Shown: positions 49,408-60,414 of the stretch, one piece after another
How the letters are laid out: each line of letters starts with the position of its first letter
Numbering within the stretch: the first letter of the stretch is position 1
Assembly: GCA_963662175.1 (NCBI GenBank)
Contig: OY759225.1
Span: 6,459,107-6,523,106 of the forward strand
Source: Aradus depressus
Taxonomy: Eukaryota > Arthropoda > Insecta > Hemiptera > Aradidae
Direction of reading: 5' to 3'
DNA: 64,000 nucleotides
Notes under the pieces: model-generated
What the model was told of the DNA's origin: nothing
Databases searched by the model: none
Seen by the model: the letters and a program-made list of their open reading frames with translations, nothing else
Translations under genes and position numbers: made by a program

Positions 49408-49439
49408 CTGAGACCGGGTAACCGCAGGAAGGTTATATA
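49408..49439 (-). promoter_or_regulatory. Candidate TATA + Initiator core promoter for TP53I13
   Basis: On the minus strand TATATAA starts at 49439 and the Initiator TCAG places A+1 at 49409, a 30-bp spacing typical of insect core promoters. The resulting 5' leader is 47 nt before the ATG at 49362. Confidence 0.5.
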
Positions 49440-49509
49440 GTGTAGCAAGGTTGTTCGTGTCACTTGAACTTAAAAAGTGTAGTGCACTGAAAAGTGTAGG
49501 CTGCACATT

Positions 49510-50260
49510 TACTTCAACGGCTATAAGAGATATGTATAAAAGAAAAAATAGTTAAATACATTTTTTTTAAAAAACCCGACACAAAAAGTAAACCTTTAAA
49601 AAAATCAATTAAAACATTTTTTTTTGTTCATTCATTTTTCTTTACTGAAACCTTAGTGGGAAGGGCTTTTTTTTGGAGGGGGGCTTGGCCTTATAAACAT
49701 TTGAGCTCAAACTCGAAGTCTCTAGCTGTAAAAGAAGCCGAGAACCCTACACATGCTCTGATGAAGATCTTGGAAACGGCATACCCGATTTCCACCAAAC
49801 ATGGCTAAAAACCATCTCGCAAATACTAGCTTTTGAAACAAAGATACCGCTTTGAAATCGGTTCAGCCGTCTTGGAGCTTTGATGCCACAGACAGACAGA
49901 CACACACAAACAAAGGCTTCAAACTTATAACATCCCTCCTTTTGCGTCGGGGGTTCTGGTTGAATTAACAAAAATTGTCGAGGAAGAAATATACAAAATA
50001 GGTGGGCTTTGTGGGCCCGTTTCCAAATATTTCCTGAAAACCACATTAGGACAGCAATGTTGTTGGATAGGTATCGACCAAAAACCATAGATAGATTTAG
50101 ATATATTGTTGTGTACATCTAGGGATCTAAGCATCGAATGGTGTCATCGTTTTAAAGAATTATATGAGAAATTTAAGCTGCCACATTTCTATATTGTACT
50201 TATTATTTCTCGGTAAAGTTTTGAAAATAAAAAATAAAGAGAGCATATGTTTTATAAAAA
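49510..50260. other. Intergenic, dispersed-repeat-like but unassigned
   Basis: The 49740-49950 block ('catacccgatttccaccaaa', 'aaatcggttcagccgtcttg', 'acagacagacagacac') has the look of a repeat 3' end with a short CAGA microsatellite, but no second copy was found in the window. No gene is supported. Confidence 0.35.
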
Positions 50261-50266
50261 TATTGT

Positions 50267-50305
50267 CATGGCTGAATATGGTAGCAATACCGAAGGTACT
50301 CCCAT
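50267..50305 (+). ncRNA. Degenerate hammerhead-like motif (PLE-derived)
   Basis: Stem I ATGG/CCAT, core CTGAATA, stem GGTA/TACC, then GAAGGTACTCC. Colinear with 42752-42790 but with core changes that should abolish activity. Confidence 0.5.
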
Positions 50306-50479
50306 ATTATATATATTTTGTGAAATGAACAATATTTTTTAAAAAACATACGTTTTCTTAATTTTTTATTAAGTGTTACACAATAGCTCTGCAAAAAATG
50401 TTAAGTATCATTTTATTTAAGTGTCTCACAATATTTCTGCAAATAATGTTAAGTATGGTTTTGAAAATAGATATAGAAT

Positions 50480-50890
50480 TACAACTAAATTACATGTCTT
50501 TCTTAGTACTTTTACATTCGAAGTCAATTTAAGACACTTCTTTTTCTGTTTTTCTCTTTAATACACTTCCCTCTTTCTCTTTTTACGTCTTCCTTATTAT
50601 TTCTTCAAACGTTTCCCTCTTTCTCTCTTAAATACACGAAAAGACACTCCTCTCTTTCTCTTCTTAAAATTTTTTTATTCTATCTTTAAGACTTTTCTTG
50701 TTTCTCGATCTCTCTTCAATACCTCTCTTTCCCTTTCTAAGACTATCTTATTCTCTCTTTAAGACACTAAAAGACGCTTCCCTCGTTCTTTTTTAAGACA
50801 TTCAAAGTCACTTTAACCCATTTCTCTCTTTCTCTTAAAGTCACTTCTCTCTTTAATACTTGCTCTATTTCTCTCTTGTGGGCTTATAAT
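50480..50890 (+). repeat. CT-rich low-complexity tract
   Basis: A roughly 400-bp region dominated by 'ctctctttaa', 'ttctctcttt' and 'aagacact' motifs, irregularly repeated, with strong strand asymmetry (pyrimidine-rich on plus). Confidence 0.7.
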
Positions 50891-51312
50891 ATATTACAGG
50901 ATCTTATATATACTATTGCTTGACAGGGATAAAAGTACCCCAGCTTACCATACAGTTATATATGAAGTGGTTGTGTTTGAGAACGGGAGGTCTACTTTTG
51001 TAAGCTGGATGAAGGTTAATTAGACCCAGACCCTGAATTTGTTTTCATGATGCAACTGGGCTGGTCGGCGGTGGGTCAGACGAGGTAAGGAGGGGTTGCA
51101 CTTGCTCCGTCTGAAGGGGGGTTCCCTAGCAACACCCCATCAGTAGCAGTAACAGGATACCAAATCGTCTAGGATCCTGGTAGCAACACCCTTGTCTCTC
51201 TACATTCGTCTTATGTAAAGATCCGAACAATTATAATAATATCGATTAATCTTTTCAGGAATATTGAACGGAAAAGATCGATATATACTTGAATAGGTTG
51301 TTTGCTAATAGA
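50891..51312. other. Intergenic, no gene identified
   Basis: Moderate GC content near 51040-51200 but no splice-bounded or long frame that can be assigned. Confidence 0.35.
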
Positions 51313-51657
51313 TTTTGAGGGCGCCGGTAGCTCAGTGGTATGCGTGCTTGACTTCTGAGCTCAAGAACGCGGGTTCGTAACCCGACCGAGGCCCTTAGTT
51401 TATTTTATCTGGGAGGTAAAATAAACTTAAGCACGCCGTCCTTCGGATGGGACGTTAAGCGATGGTCCCGAGCCTGTACAATGTCAGGTACTCTTTAAAG
51501 ACCCCTACCCTAGATGAATAAAAATTTAGGGTAGGCAAAATTTAGGACTCCCACAGTAGAGGCGGGCTCATGTCCACCAGAGTGACGAACGAGCGCTCTG
51601 GTAGTAGGCGATATGACCTCGTAGTTAAAGCCCGGGCATGAGTCATAAAATCTAACC
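51313..51657 (+). mobile_element. tRNA-derived SINE, best full-length copy in the window
   Basis: The tRNA-like head 'gcgccggtagctcagtggta' has an A-box-like element, then B-box-like 'cgggttcgtaacccgacc'. A hinge with the inverted pair 'tttattttatctgggagg' / 'aaaataaac' follows. The core is 'ccgtccttcggatgggacgt' with 'gtcccgagcctgtacaatgt', and the tail is 'gtccaccagagtgacgaa' with 'agcccgggcatgagtcataa', ending 'ctaacctaacctaa'. This is Pol III-type SINE architecture. The core resembles the central domain shared by widespread animal SINE superfamilies (inference). Confidence 0.88.
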
Positions 51658-52359
51658 TAACCTAATAGATTTTACTATTATTATTTTTTTTCGATTTCCA
51701 TCCTTACTAGAAGTGAATAAAGTTAACTGCATACTCCATACATTTCCTACAATGTAGGAACATAGCAACAATTAAAATTTAATTTAGCTACAATCAATTT
51801 ACAGTTCTTCAAAATTAATCTTCTGTTCAAAATCCGAAAATTGATTATTTATTTTTTTCTTTAAGGGATATCAACCACGTGAGTCATGGATGCCTGACTG
51901 TTCTATTCAGTATGAAATCTGGCCGACAGAGGGGGGACCCAGCACCCAGTGAGCGTCCCAAACAGACCAGAGGACAAGCAACGGCGCAAACGGACGTGGC
52001 TCCGAAGTAGCGAGACCTGTTAGAGAGGGTGTGCTTGACAATGATAAACTCTCACGACTAATGTCACCAGGCCCTTCAGTAGTTCTGTAGACTGTCTACT
52101 CCAGAGAGGCGAATCGAGGATCCTGGACCTGTGGAGGTAGTGCCTCACTCATCTGGCCATATCCACTCAGGAGCGTAGTCATCTGGGCTGAGAATGGTTT
52201 GTCCTTCTTCAAGGTCAACCTATAGGTTTTACATCTCCAGTTCTACTTAGTACTGAAAGATTATGCAATAGGGTAGCCATTTTGTGCCCATTAACTTGTT
52301 GGTGAATCACATAAATAATTTGAGCTGGGGAAGCGATGAACTTTTATTTCCCCAGTTTA
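51658..52359. other. Intergenic, no gene identified
   Basis: A GC-richer patch at 51890-52200 may be an old coding remnant, but no frame is open over it and no motif is recognised. Confidence 0.35.
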
Positions 52360-53215
52360 TCAGGAAATGGATTGTGATAATTAAAAAAATTTATAAATGA
52401 AATAAATATATAAATTTAACATAATTTAACAAATAATAAAATTATATAAAATTACCACATTTCCTGTAGGAATTGTCTCTGGTCTTTTACTAAATTCTGT
52501 AGATTTCTACAGTAGTTTCCGAAAAGGGCCCCAAAAAAATATCGACATTTTGAAGAAAGTGCACGTATAAAAAAAAATTAATTAATAATGATTTCGTATG
52601 GATTTCTTCTAAATATAGCAATGATTTACCATATTGTTTTCCTAAATTTGCAAAAATGTTCAATCTAATCCAAAGGTATATAAATTATCTTACTGGGTTC
52701 ACAGGGAAATTAATAGCATAGAATAAGAGTACAAATATTGGGTTTATTTATCTAAACCTACATTATAAATAAAATCAAAATATCAATATCAAATAAAAAA
52801 ATCAGATTATTTACAATAAATCTTACAAACTAATTTCTACATCTACTTTTAGTCTCTTTTCCTTTTGAATATTGTGACCATTCTTCAATTCAATTCTATT
52901 TTGGGCATGTAAACATATAAATAAATAAAAGTACCTTTGCGCATCTACTTCACTCTTATTTTCATTCCTACATGGTTCACTACCTTAAGCCTAAAAACAC
53001 TTCTCTCTCTGTCTCTAGACTGTCCACTTCCAGATCTCTACTTAGACTGTTCCTCTCTATTAAAACAGTTGTTCGTCGTCTTATGTTCTACATTCATTGG
53101 ATGTTCACATTTCGTTTTAAAACAAAATGCGACTAGACCATCTTTGTATATTTATTCACTAATTAAGTTACTTCACTCCTAACAGCTGTTTTATTACATA
53201 AAATAATAATTGATT
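52360..53215 (+). repeat. Dispersed repeat family C
   Basis: Roughly colinear with 12185-13035 (see blocks there), with small indels. Non-coding. It ends about 10 bp before the composite element at 53226. Confidence 0.65.
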
Positions 53216-53419
53216 TTATAATATACTAGCAGTAATACCCGGCGTTGCCCGGGGAACTTTGACTTTTCTACTATTATCTCCTATAAGTCTTTTAAATTCT
53301 TCAACAGTACATTCATGATGTTATAATTTTCAATTATTCATAAGGAATAAGGCTTATAGTCCTTCAACGTCAAACACCCCAGCTATTAAGTTTTTAGGAC
53401 CCCTGGGCATCACAGCTAG

Positions 53420-55260
53420 TATGCGTCTTTCAACGGCGGAAACCACAGATAGTGAATACTTAGCATCGCTGGACATCCTAGCCAGTGCGTACTTAAGAAC
53501 GCTATTGACCGCAGCTAGTAAATGCCTTGCAACAGCGGATCCCACAGCGAATACATAGTTACTACTACTACATGTGAAATTCATGCCAATCCGCTTACCC
53601 TTTAACAGTACATTCATGATGTTATAATTTTCAATTATTCATACGGAATAAGGCTTATAGTCCTTCAACTATAGCAACGCTAGTAAGTTTTTAGGACCCC
53701 TGGGCACCACAGCTAGTATGCGCCTTTCAACGGCGGAAACCACAGCTAGTGAATACTTAGCTTCGCTGGACGTCCTAGCCAGTGCGAACTTAAGAACGTT
53801 TGTGACCACAGCTAATATATGCCTTGCAACGCTGGGCACCACAGCTAGTACGTAGTTAGGAACGCTGGGCACCAGAGGTAGTATATGCCTTGCAACGGCG
53901 GATCCCACAGCTAGTACGTAGTTAGAACGCTGGTCACCGCAGCTAGTATGTGCCTCGCAAGAGCGGACCCCACCGCTAGTACGAAGTTTGGAACGCTGGT
54001 CACCACAGCTAGTAAGTGCCTTGCAACAGCGGACCCCACAGCTGGTACGTAGTTAGAACCACTGGGCATCACAGCTAGTATGTGTTTTGCAACGGCAGAC
54101 CCCACCGCTAGTACGTAGTTAGAAACGCTGGGCATCACAGCTAGTAAGTGCCTTGCAACAGCGGACCCCACAGCTAGTACGTAGTTAGAACCACTGGGCA
54201 TCACAGCTAGTATGTGTTTTGCAACGGCGGACCCCACAGCTAGTACGTGGTTGAAAACGCTGAGCATCACAGCTAGTATGCTTTTGCAACGACGGACCCC
54301 ACAGCTAGTACGTTTTTAGGAACGCTGGGCCCTACAGGTAGTAGGTGCCTTGCAACTGCGGACCCCACAGGTAGTATGTAGTTAGAACCACAGGGCATCA
54401 TAGCTAGTATGAGTTTTGCAACGGCGGACCCCACAGCTAGTACCTACGTAGTTAAATACGCTGGGCCACACTGCTAGCGCCTTGCAACAGCAGACCCCAC
54501 AGCTAGTACGTAATTAGGAACGCTGGGCATCACAGCTAGTAAATGTCTTGTAGGTGCCTTGCAACAGCGAACCCCACAGCCAGTACATAGTTAGGAACGC
54601 TGGGGCTGAGCACTACAGTTAGTAAGTGCCTTGCAACAGCGGACCCCACAGCTAGTACGATATTAGGAACGCTGGGCATCACAGCTAGTAAGTGCCTTGC
54701 AACAGCGGACCCCACAGCTAGAACGTAGTTAGAACCACTGGGCATCACAGCTAGTATGTGTTTTGCAACGGCGGACCCCACAGCTAGTACGTAGTTGAAA
54801 ACACTGAGCATCACAGCTAGTATGCTTTTGCAACGACGGACCCCACAGCTAGTACGTTTTTAGGAACGCTGGGCCCTACAGGTAGTAGGTGCCTTGCAAC
54901 TGCGAACCCCACAGATAGTATGTAGTTAGAACCACAGGGCATCACAGCTAGTATGAGTTTTGCAACGGCGGACCCCACGGCTAGTACCTACGTAGTGAAA
55001 TACGCTGGGCCACACTGCTAGCGCCTTGCAACAGCAGACCCCACAGCTAGTACGTAATTAGAAACGCTGGGCATCACAGCTAGTAAATGTCTTGTAGGTG
55101 CCTTGCAACAGCGAACCCCACAGCCAGTACATAGTTAGGAACGCTGGGGCTGAGCACTACAGCTAGTAAGTGCCTTGCAACAGCGGACCCCACAGCTAGT
55201 ACGATATTAGGAACGCTGGACATCACAGCTAGTAAATGTCTTGCAACAGTGAACCCCACA
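53420..55260. repeat. 66-bp satellite array built of two ~33-bp half units
   Basis: The unit 'ccacagctagtacgtagtta' plus 'ggaacgctgggcat', then 'cacagctagtaagtgccttg' plus 'caacagcggacc', recurs about 25-28 times with indels. A duplicated block of about 540 bp (near 54260-54790 versus 54800-55330) shows higher-order amplification. The same array appears at 58390-58562 and 63847-64000. Confidence 0.9.
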
Positions 55261-55264
55261 GCGA

Positions 55265-56560
55265 ATACATAGTTACTACTACTACATGTGAAATTCATGA
55301 CAATACGATCAACCGTTAAAGAGTTAGCTCTATATTTATACTTAGGCCCCCCACAACCCCCCCTCCCGTTCAAAACTTTGGGACGCCACACACTTTTTTT
55401 TCCTATTTGGCTTTTAAAAATACTACTTGTGAAATTTCATGACGATTCGCCCATTAGTTAATGAGTTAGCTCTATATTTATACTTAGGCCCCCCCACTAC
55501 CCTCCCCCCTCCCGTAAAAAATTTTGAGCCGTCACACCGCCTATTTTTCTATTTGGCTTTTAAAAAAACTACATGTGAAATTTCAAGACGATTCGCCCAT
55601 TAGTTAATGAGTTTGCTCTATATTTATACTTAGGCCCCCCCACTACCCCCCTCCCGTAAAAAATTTTGAGCCGTCACACCGCCTATTTTTTTATATTTGG
55701 TCTTCAGGAATACTACATGTGAAACTTCGTGACAATCCGACCAACTGTTAAAGAGTTAGCTCTATATTTATACTTAGGCCCCCCCACAACCCCCCTCCCG
55801 TTCAAAACTTTGGGACGCCACACACCTTTTTTTCCTATTTGGCTTTTAAAAATACTACATGTGAAATTTCATGACGATTCGCCCATTAGTTCATGAGTTA
55901 GCTCTATATTTATACTTAGGCCCCCCCACAACCCTCCCTCCCGTTCAAAACATTGGGACGCCACACACCTTTTTTTCCTATTTGGCTTTTAAAAATACTA
56001 CATGTGAAATTTCATGACGATTCGCCCATTAGTTAATGAGTTAGCTCTATATTTATACTTAGGCCCCCCCACTACCCCCCTCCCGTAAAAAATTTTTAGC
56101 CGTCACACCGCCTATTTTTTTATATTTGGTCTTCAGGAATACTACATGTGAAACTTCGTGACAATCCGACCAACTGTTAAAGAGTTAGCTCTATATTTAT
56201 ACTTAGGCCCCCCCACAACCCCCCTCCCGTTCAAAACTTTGGGACGCCACACACCTTTTTTTCCTATTTGGCTTTTAAAAATACTACATGTGAAATTTCA
56301 TGACGATTCGCCCATTAGTTCATGAGTTAGCTCTATATTTATACTTAGGCCCCCCCACAACCCCCCCTCTCGTTCAAAACTTTGGGACGCCACACACCTT
56401 TTTTTCCTGGTTGTCTTTTAAAAAGACTACGTGTGAAATTTCATGACAATTTGACCATTAGTTAATGAGTTAGCACTATTTATATACTTAGGCCCCCTTA
56501 CAACCCCCCCTCCCGATCAAAATTTTGGGACGCCACATAGCCTATTATTCAATCGGGCTC
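55265..56560. repeat. ~143-bp tandem array, about 9 units
   Basis: 'gagttagctctatatttata' recurs near 55322, 55463, 55754, 55897, 56039, 56182 and 56324, with variant copies near 55610 and 56467. Units alternate between 'attcgcccattagttaatga' and 'atccgaccaactgttaaaga' types, so there is a two-type higher-order pattern. Confidence 0.9.
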
Positions 56561-56624
56561 AAAAGAATGCTACATGGGAAGTTTCATAAAAATCCGTCCA
56601 GCGGTTTGGGCGTGATGCTGGAAC

Positions 56625-56676
56625 AAACATACATACATACATACATACATACATACATACATACATACATACATAC
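56625..56676 (+). repeat. (CATA)n microsatellite
   Basis: About 13 perfect CATA units followed by a few CAAA units, at the end of the composite element. Confidence 0.95.
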
Positions 56677-56879
56677 AAACAAACAAACAAACCCCGTTTC
56701 AGCTTTATTAATATAGATTATATCACAATGTACACAAGTTTTAATTTGTGTTCATATCTATACATACATCTTTTTTTTTTTGGCATTTTTCTTCCATAGT
56801 GGATCGGTGTCACCATATTTAAAGTCAGTCTGAACGTTGTGCTGACGTTGGCATAATCCGAAACCAGCACACTCTATGG

Positions 56880-58231
56880 CTCTGTCAGTTAACAAATATT
56901 AAATCTATAAACCGTTGAAAAGCAAGAAATTTGAAGAATGGAGTCTACCGAGCTCAGGATCGCCACTTAGAAATCTAGCTGAGGCACTTAGGTCAGATGT
57001 TTCAATCGGGAAGTTAAAAAACACTTTGAGCACGTCGTCCTTCGGATGGGACTTTAAGCGATGATCCAGGGCTTTTTCGAATGTGAGGTACTCGATAATG
57101 AGACGTATGTTATGTAAATAAACCTGGGTAGGTGAAATATCACTTAGGTTGAAAATAGCCTTGAGCACGTCGTCCTTCGGATGGGACTTTCCGGATAAAT
57201 CTGAACCTCTCGTATCAGTTTTAACAATTATTAAGCCTATAAACCGTTAAATAGCGCAAATTTTTTGAAAAACATTTTTATTTTGATTTTTGTGTAGGAT
57301 TCAGATAATCCGGTCGTTCTCTATCAGTTTTAACAAATATTAAATCTATAAACCGTTAAAAAGCGAGAAATTTCAAGAATGGAGTCTACCGAGCTCAGGA
57401 TCGCCACTTAGAAATCTAGCTGAGGCACTTAGGTCAGATGTTTCAATCGGGAAGTTAAAAAACACTTTGAGCACGTCGTCCTTCGGATGGGACTTTAAGC
57501 GATGATCCAGGGCTTTTTCGAATGTGAGGTACTCGATAATGAGACGTATGTTATGTAAATAAACCTGGTTAGGTGAAATTTCACTTAGGTTGAAAATAGC
57601 CTTGAGCACGTCGTCCGTCGGATGGGACTTTTCGGATATATCTGATTCTGTCGTATCAGTTTTAACAATTATTAAGCCTATAAACCGTTAAATAGCGTGA
57701 ATTTTTTGAAAAACATTTTTATTTTGATTTTTGTGTAGGATTAAGATAATCCGGTCGTTCTCTATCAGTTTTAACAAATATTAAATCTATAAACCGTTAA
57801 AAAGCGAGAAATTTCAAGAATGGAGTCTACCGAGCTCAGGATCGCCACTTAGAAATCTAGCTGAGGCACTTAGGTCAGATGTTTCAATCGGGAAGTTAAA
57901 AAACACTTTGAGGACGTCGTCCTTCGGATGGGACTTTAAGCGATGATCCAGGGCTTTTTCGAATGTGAGGTACTCGATAATGAGACGTATGTAATGTAAA
58001 TGAACCTGATTAGGTGAAATTTCACTTAGGTTGAAAATAGCCTTGAGCACGTCGTCCGTCGGATGGGACTTTTCGGATATATCTGATTCTGTCGTATCAG
58101 TTTTAACAATTATTAAGCCTATAAACCGTTAAATAGCGTGAATTTTTTGAAAAACATTTTTATTATGATTTTTGTGTAGGATTCAGATAATCCGGTCGTT
58201 CTCTATCAGTTTTAACAAATATTAAATCTAT
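56880..58231. repeat. 441-bp satellite, three units, containing SINE core sequence
   Basis: Units are spaced exactly 441 bp (for example 'gaatggagtctaccgagctc' at about 56936, 57377 and 57818). Each carries 'cgtcgtccttcggatgggac', 'tttaagcgatgatcc' and 'gaggtactcgataatgagac', a diverged version of the SINE core ('ccgtccttcggatgggacg...aggtactcg'), plus a second short copy of the 'cgtcgtcc.tcggatgggac' motif. The reading frames seen in it are a by-product of repetition. Confidence 0.9.
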
Positions 58232-58562
58232 AGCAGTTATACCCGGCGTTGCCCGGGGAACTTTGATTTTTCTCCCAATATCTTCTATAACGCTATTCAG
58301 TTCCTCGACAGTACATTCATGATGTTATATTTTTCAATTATTCATACGGAATAAGTCCTTCAGCTGTTGTAACGCTAGTAAGTTTTTAGGACCCCTGGGC
58401 ACCACAGCTAGTATGCGCCTTTCAACGGCGGAAGCCACACCTAGTGAATACTTAGCATCGCTGGACGTCCTAGTCAGTGCGTACTTAAGAACGTTTGTGA
58501 CCACAGCTAGTATGTGGCTTGCAACGCTGAGCACCACAGCTAGTACGTAGTAGGGAATGCTG
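58232..58562 (+). mobile_element. Second composite element, left part, interrupted by R1-clade insertion
   Basis: 'agcagttatacccggcgttg' 'cccggggaactttg' opens as at 53226. It is followed by the same 66-bp array, broken at 58562 by the retrotransposon and resuming at 63847. Confidence 0.75.
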
Positions 58563-58782
58563 TCGCCCCAACAGCCGGGGTGAACAGACGTGTCTAAGGT
58601 CGCTCCGTATAAGTTCGTTCAAAGTAGCGGAAAAAGTGCGAAAGTTGAATTTCTGTCGCGGCAGTTAGTGGTCAGAGGCATTAAGGAATATTTCCTAAAA
58701 ATTTCAGCTCCATCGACCCAACCGCGCGGCAGTTATAAACAGGTACATTTTTTGTATTTTTGTTGTGATTCCACGGGGCAGG

Positions 58783-60414
58783 ATGGAGAGTCACGCCGAA
58801 CCCAAGAGTGGGGAGGCTGATGCTTGGCTCCTCCCACCCCCCACCACTGACCCAGCCAGGCCTTCAGCCCCACTTCCTCTGGTGGGTCCGAACCATAAAC
58901 TATCCCAGACGGTAGTTGCTGGGCCCTCCTCAGGGCCAACAGAGCTGTTAATAGACAGCAAAAACGAAGACCCAATGGATGAGGCCCGTGCCATCCAGGC
59001 CGAGATCTCGGCCATACTCCGCAAAGTCAAGGTTAGCGTTACGGACCGCGAACGGGTGAACATGGGGATCGCCCGCCTCCTGGTCCTGATGTCTACGGTG
59101 CAGGAGGTGGCCGAGGCCAAGGTCAGGATGGCGAAGGAAATCGTGGGGAGTCTGACCGAGACGGTGGCGACAACAATTGCCGCCGGCTTAGCCGGCCTCC
59201 CCCAGCGGCCCCTTCCAGTAGGAACAGAGGCTCCCCCCCTCCCCCACCAGTACAGGACTCTGCCGGAAGAGGGACCAGAAAGACAGGGGAAGAAGAAGAA
59301 GAGAGGAGCAGTGATACAGACGCCAAGAAGTACTACCGCTCCTCCCTCTCCCGTACCTAGTCCAGAAGCGAGCGGTACGAAGACCGAGTTTCCTCCTCCC
59401 ATCCCAAGGCCCCCACCGCCCCCCCCATTCGTATCCAGTGGAGGGTTGGAGATTGACGGGACCCCTCTCCCGCCCTCTCCCCCCCCGCCCCCTATCACTG
59501 ATGCCGAATACCCGAGCCCGGCGGCTTGGACACAGGTGGTTAGGAAGAAGAAGAAGAAGTCGGCCGCCCCTGCAGCAGCACCAACAGCAGCGGCGACAAC
59601 CCACCCGGGACGAAGACCGCTCCCCCCCACCAAGAGGAAAGAGGACGTCCTCAGACAGCTCGCTACGGCCGGGGAGGGCCAAAACCGCCCTAAGGCCTTC
59701 ATGGCCGTGGTAGAGCTGTCCAATAAAAAGGACACGCGCCCGCTGACGGCCGCAATGGACCAGGTGACCCCGGGAGAGCTTGGGATCACCATGTTAAACA
59801 GTAGGCCCGCCAGGAGAGGGGGGATCCTCTTGGAGGTGTCTTCGGCCGAGGAACTCGCGACGCTAACCGCCAGCGTCCGACTCCAAGAGTTGGGTCTGAG
59901 GGCGGAGGCGCTGCACAGGAGAAGACCGCGCTTAGCGGTCTTCGATGTGCCTGCGGGTTGGTCGGCCGAGGACCTCTCCAGGAGATTCCAAGTCCAGCGC
60001 CCCACACTCTCCCCCATAGTCCCTATATATAAAAAGGGCCCCCCCGGCAGACCAACGGTGCGCTGGGTAGTTGAAACGACCCCTGCGACCCGAAGAGACC
60101 TCATCACCACCGGCAGGATCACCCTAGGGTGGTATACTTGTGCTGTGCGGGACTGCCTGGACGTCACCAGGTGTGGAAGATGCCATGGATTTGGCCACCC
60201 GGAGAAACGGTGCCCAAGTAAGGAGAAGGTGTGTGCTTGGTGCTCCGCTACAGGGCACGACAGCGCCAGCTGCAAGAGGAAGGCGTTGCCGCCGAAATGT
60301 TGTAACTGCGGCAGCGGGAAACCGGGTGCGATCCACAGCGCCGATAGCGCTACATGCCCGTCATATATCCGAGCGCTCGAGAAGCTGGCCTCGCGTACGG
60401 ACTATGGCGAGTAG
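58783..60414 (+). CDS. R1-clade ORF1, gag-like protein, 543 aa
   Basis: Starts at the first ATG in frame (58783; MESHAEPKSGEADAW) and ends at TAG 60412-60414. It has a helical segment near residues 60-130, then a Pro-rich and basic linker (PPPPPPFVSSGG; KKKKKSAAP), a conserved globular part (residues ~290-460), and three C-terminal zinc knuckles: CGRCHGFGHPEKRC (~463-476), CAWCSATGHDSASC (~484-497) and a longer CCNC...H...C knuckle (from ~506). Three knuckles at the ORF1 C-terminus are typical of the R1 and related clades. Binds element RNA. Downstream, ORF2 starts 11 nt before the stop. Confidence 0.93.
   Translation: MESHAEPKSGEADAWLLPPPTTDPARPSAPLPLVGPNHKLSQTVVAGPSSGPTELLIDSKNEDPMDEARAIQAEISAILRKVKVSVTDRERVNMGIARLLVLMSTVQEVAEAKVRMAKEIVGSLTETVATTIAAGLAGLPQRPLPVGTEAPPLPHQYRTLPEEGPERQGKKKKRGAVIQTPRSTTAPPSPVPSPEASGTKTEFPPPIPRPPPPPPFVSSGGLEIDGTPLPPSPPPPPITDAEYPSPAAWTQVVRKKKKKSAAPAAAPTAAATTHPGRRPLPPTKRKEDVLRQLATAGEGQNRPKAFMAVVELSNKKDTRPLTAAMDQVTPGELGITMLNSRPARRGGILLEVSSAEELATLTASVRLQELGLRAEALHRRRPRLAVFDVPAGWSAEDLSRRFQVQRPTLSPIVPIYKKGPPGRPTVRWVVETTPATRRDLITTGRITLGWYTCAVRDCLDVTRCGRCHGFGHPEKRCPSKEKVCAWCSATGHDSASCKRKALPPKCCNCGSGKPGAIHSADSATCPSYIRALEKLASRTDYGE

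Larger units (their letters stand above)
53226..56717 (+). mobile_element. Composite repeat element with two internal tandem arrays
   Basis: It opens 'actagcagtaatacccggcg' 'ttgcccgggg', the same opening as at 58232. Inside are a 66-bp array (about 53420-55260) and a ~143-bp array (about 55265-56560). It closes with 'ccagcggtttgggcgtgatg', a (CATA)n microsatellite (56625-56676) and 'agctttattaatatagat'. Such openings and microsatellite ends are common in arthropod repeats, but I cannot assign a class. No protein domain is present. Confidence 0.6.

Noticed and set aside
51313..51400. tRNA gene candidate
   Set aside because: A- and B-box-like elements are present but the cloverleaf is incomplete and the sequence continues as a multi-copy SINE.
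53354..55391. Series of minus-strand open frames with 'LAVGSAVARHLLAV' repeats
   Set aside because: The 66-bp satellite unit is a multiple of three and has no stop in this frame, so long frames arise automatically. There are no splice sites, starts or domain evidence.
56905..58050. Three near-identical minus-strand frames (MLKAIFNLS...)
   Set aside because: They repeat every 441 bp because of the satellite and contain SINE core sequence translated by chance.
58791..60275. 494-codon open frame antisense to R1-clade ORF1
   Set aside because: A shadow of the GC-rich ORF1 codon bias; no homologous domain is recognisable.
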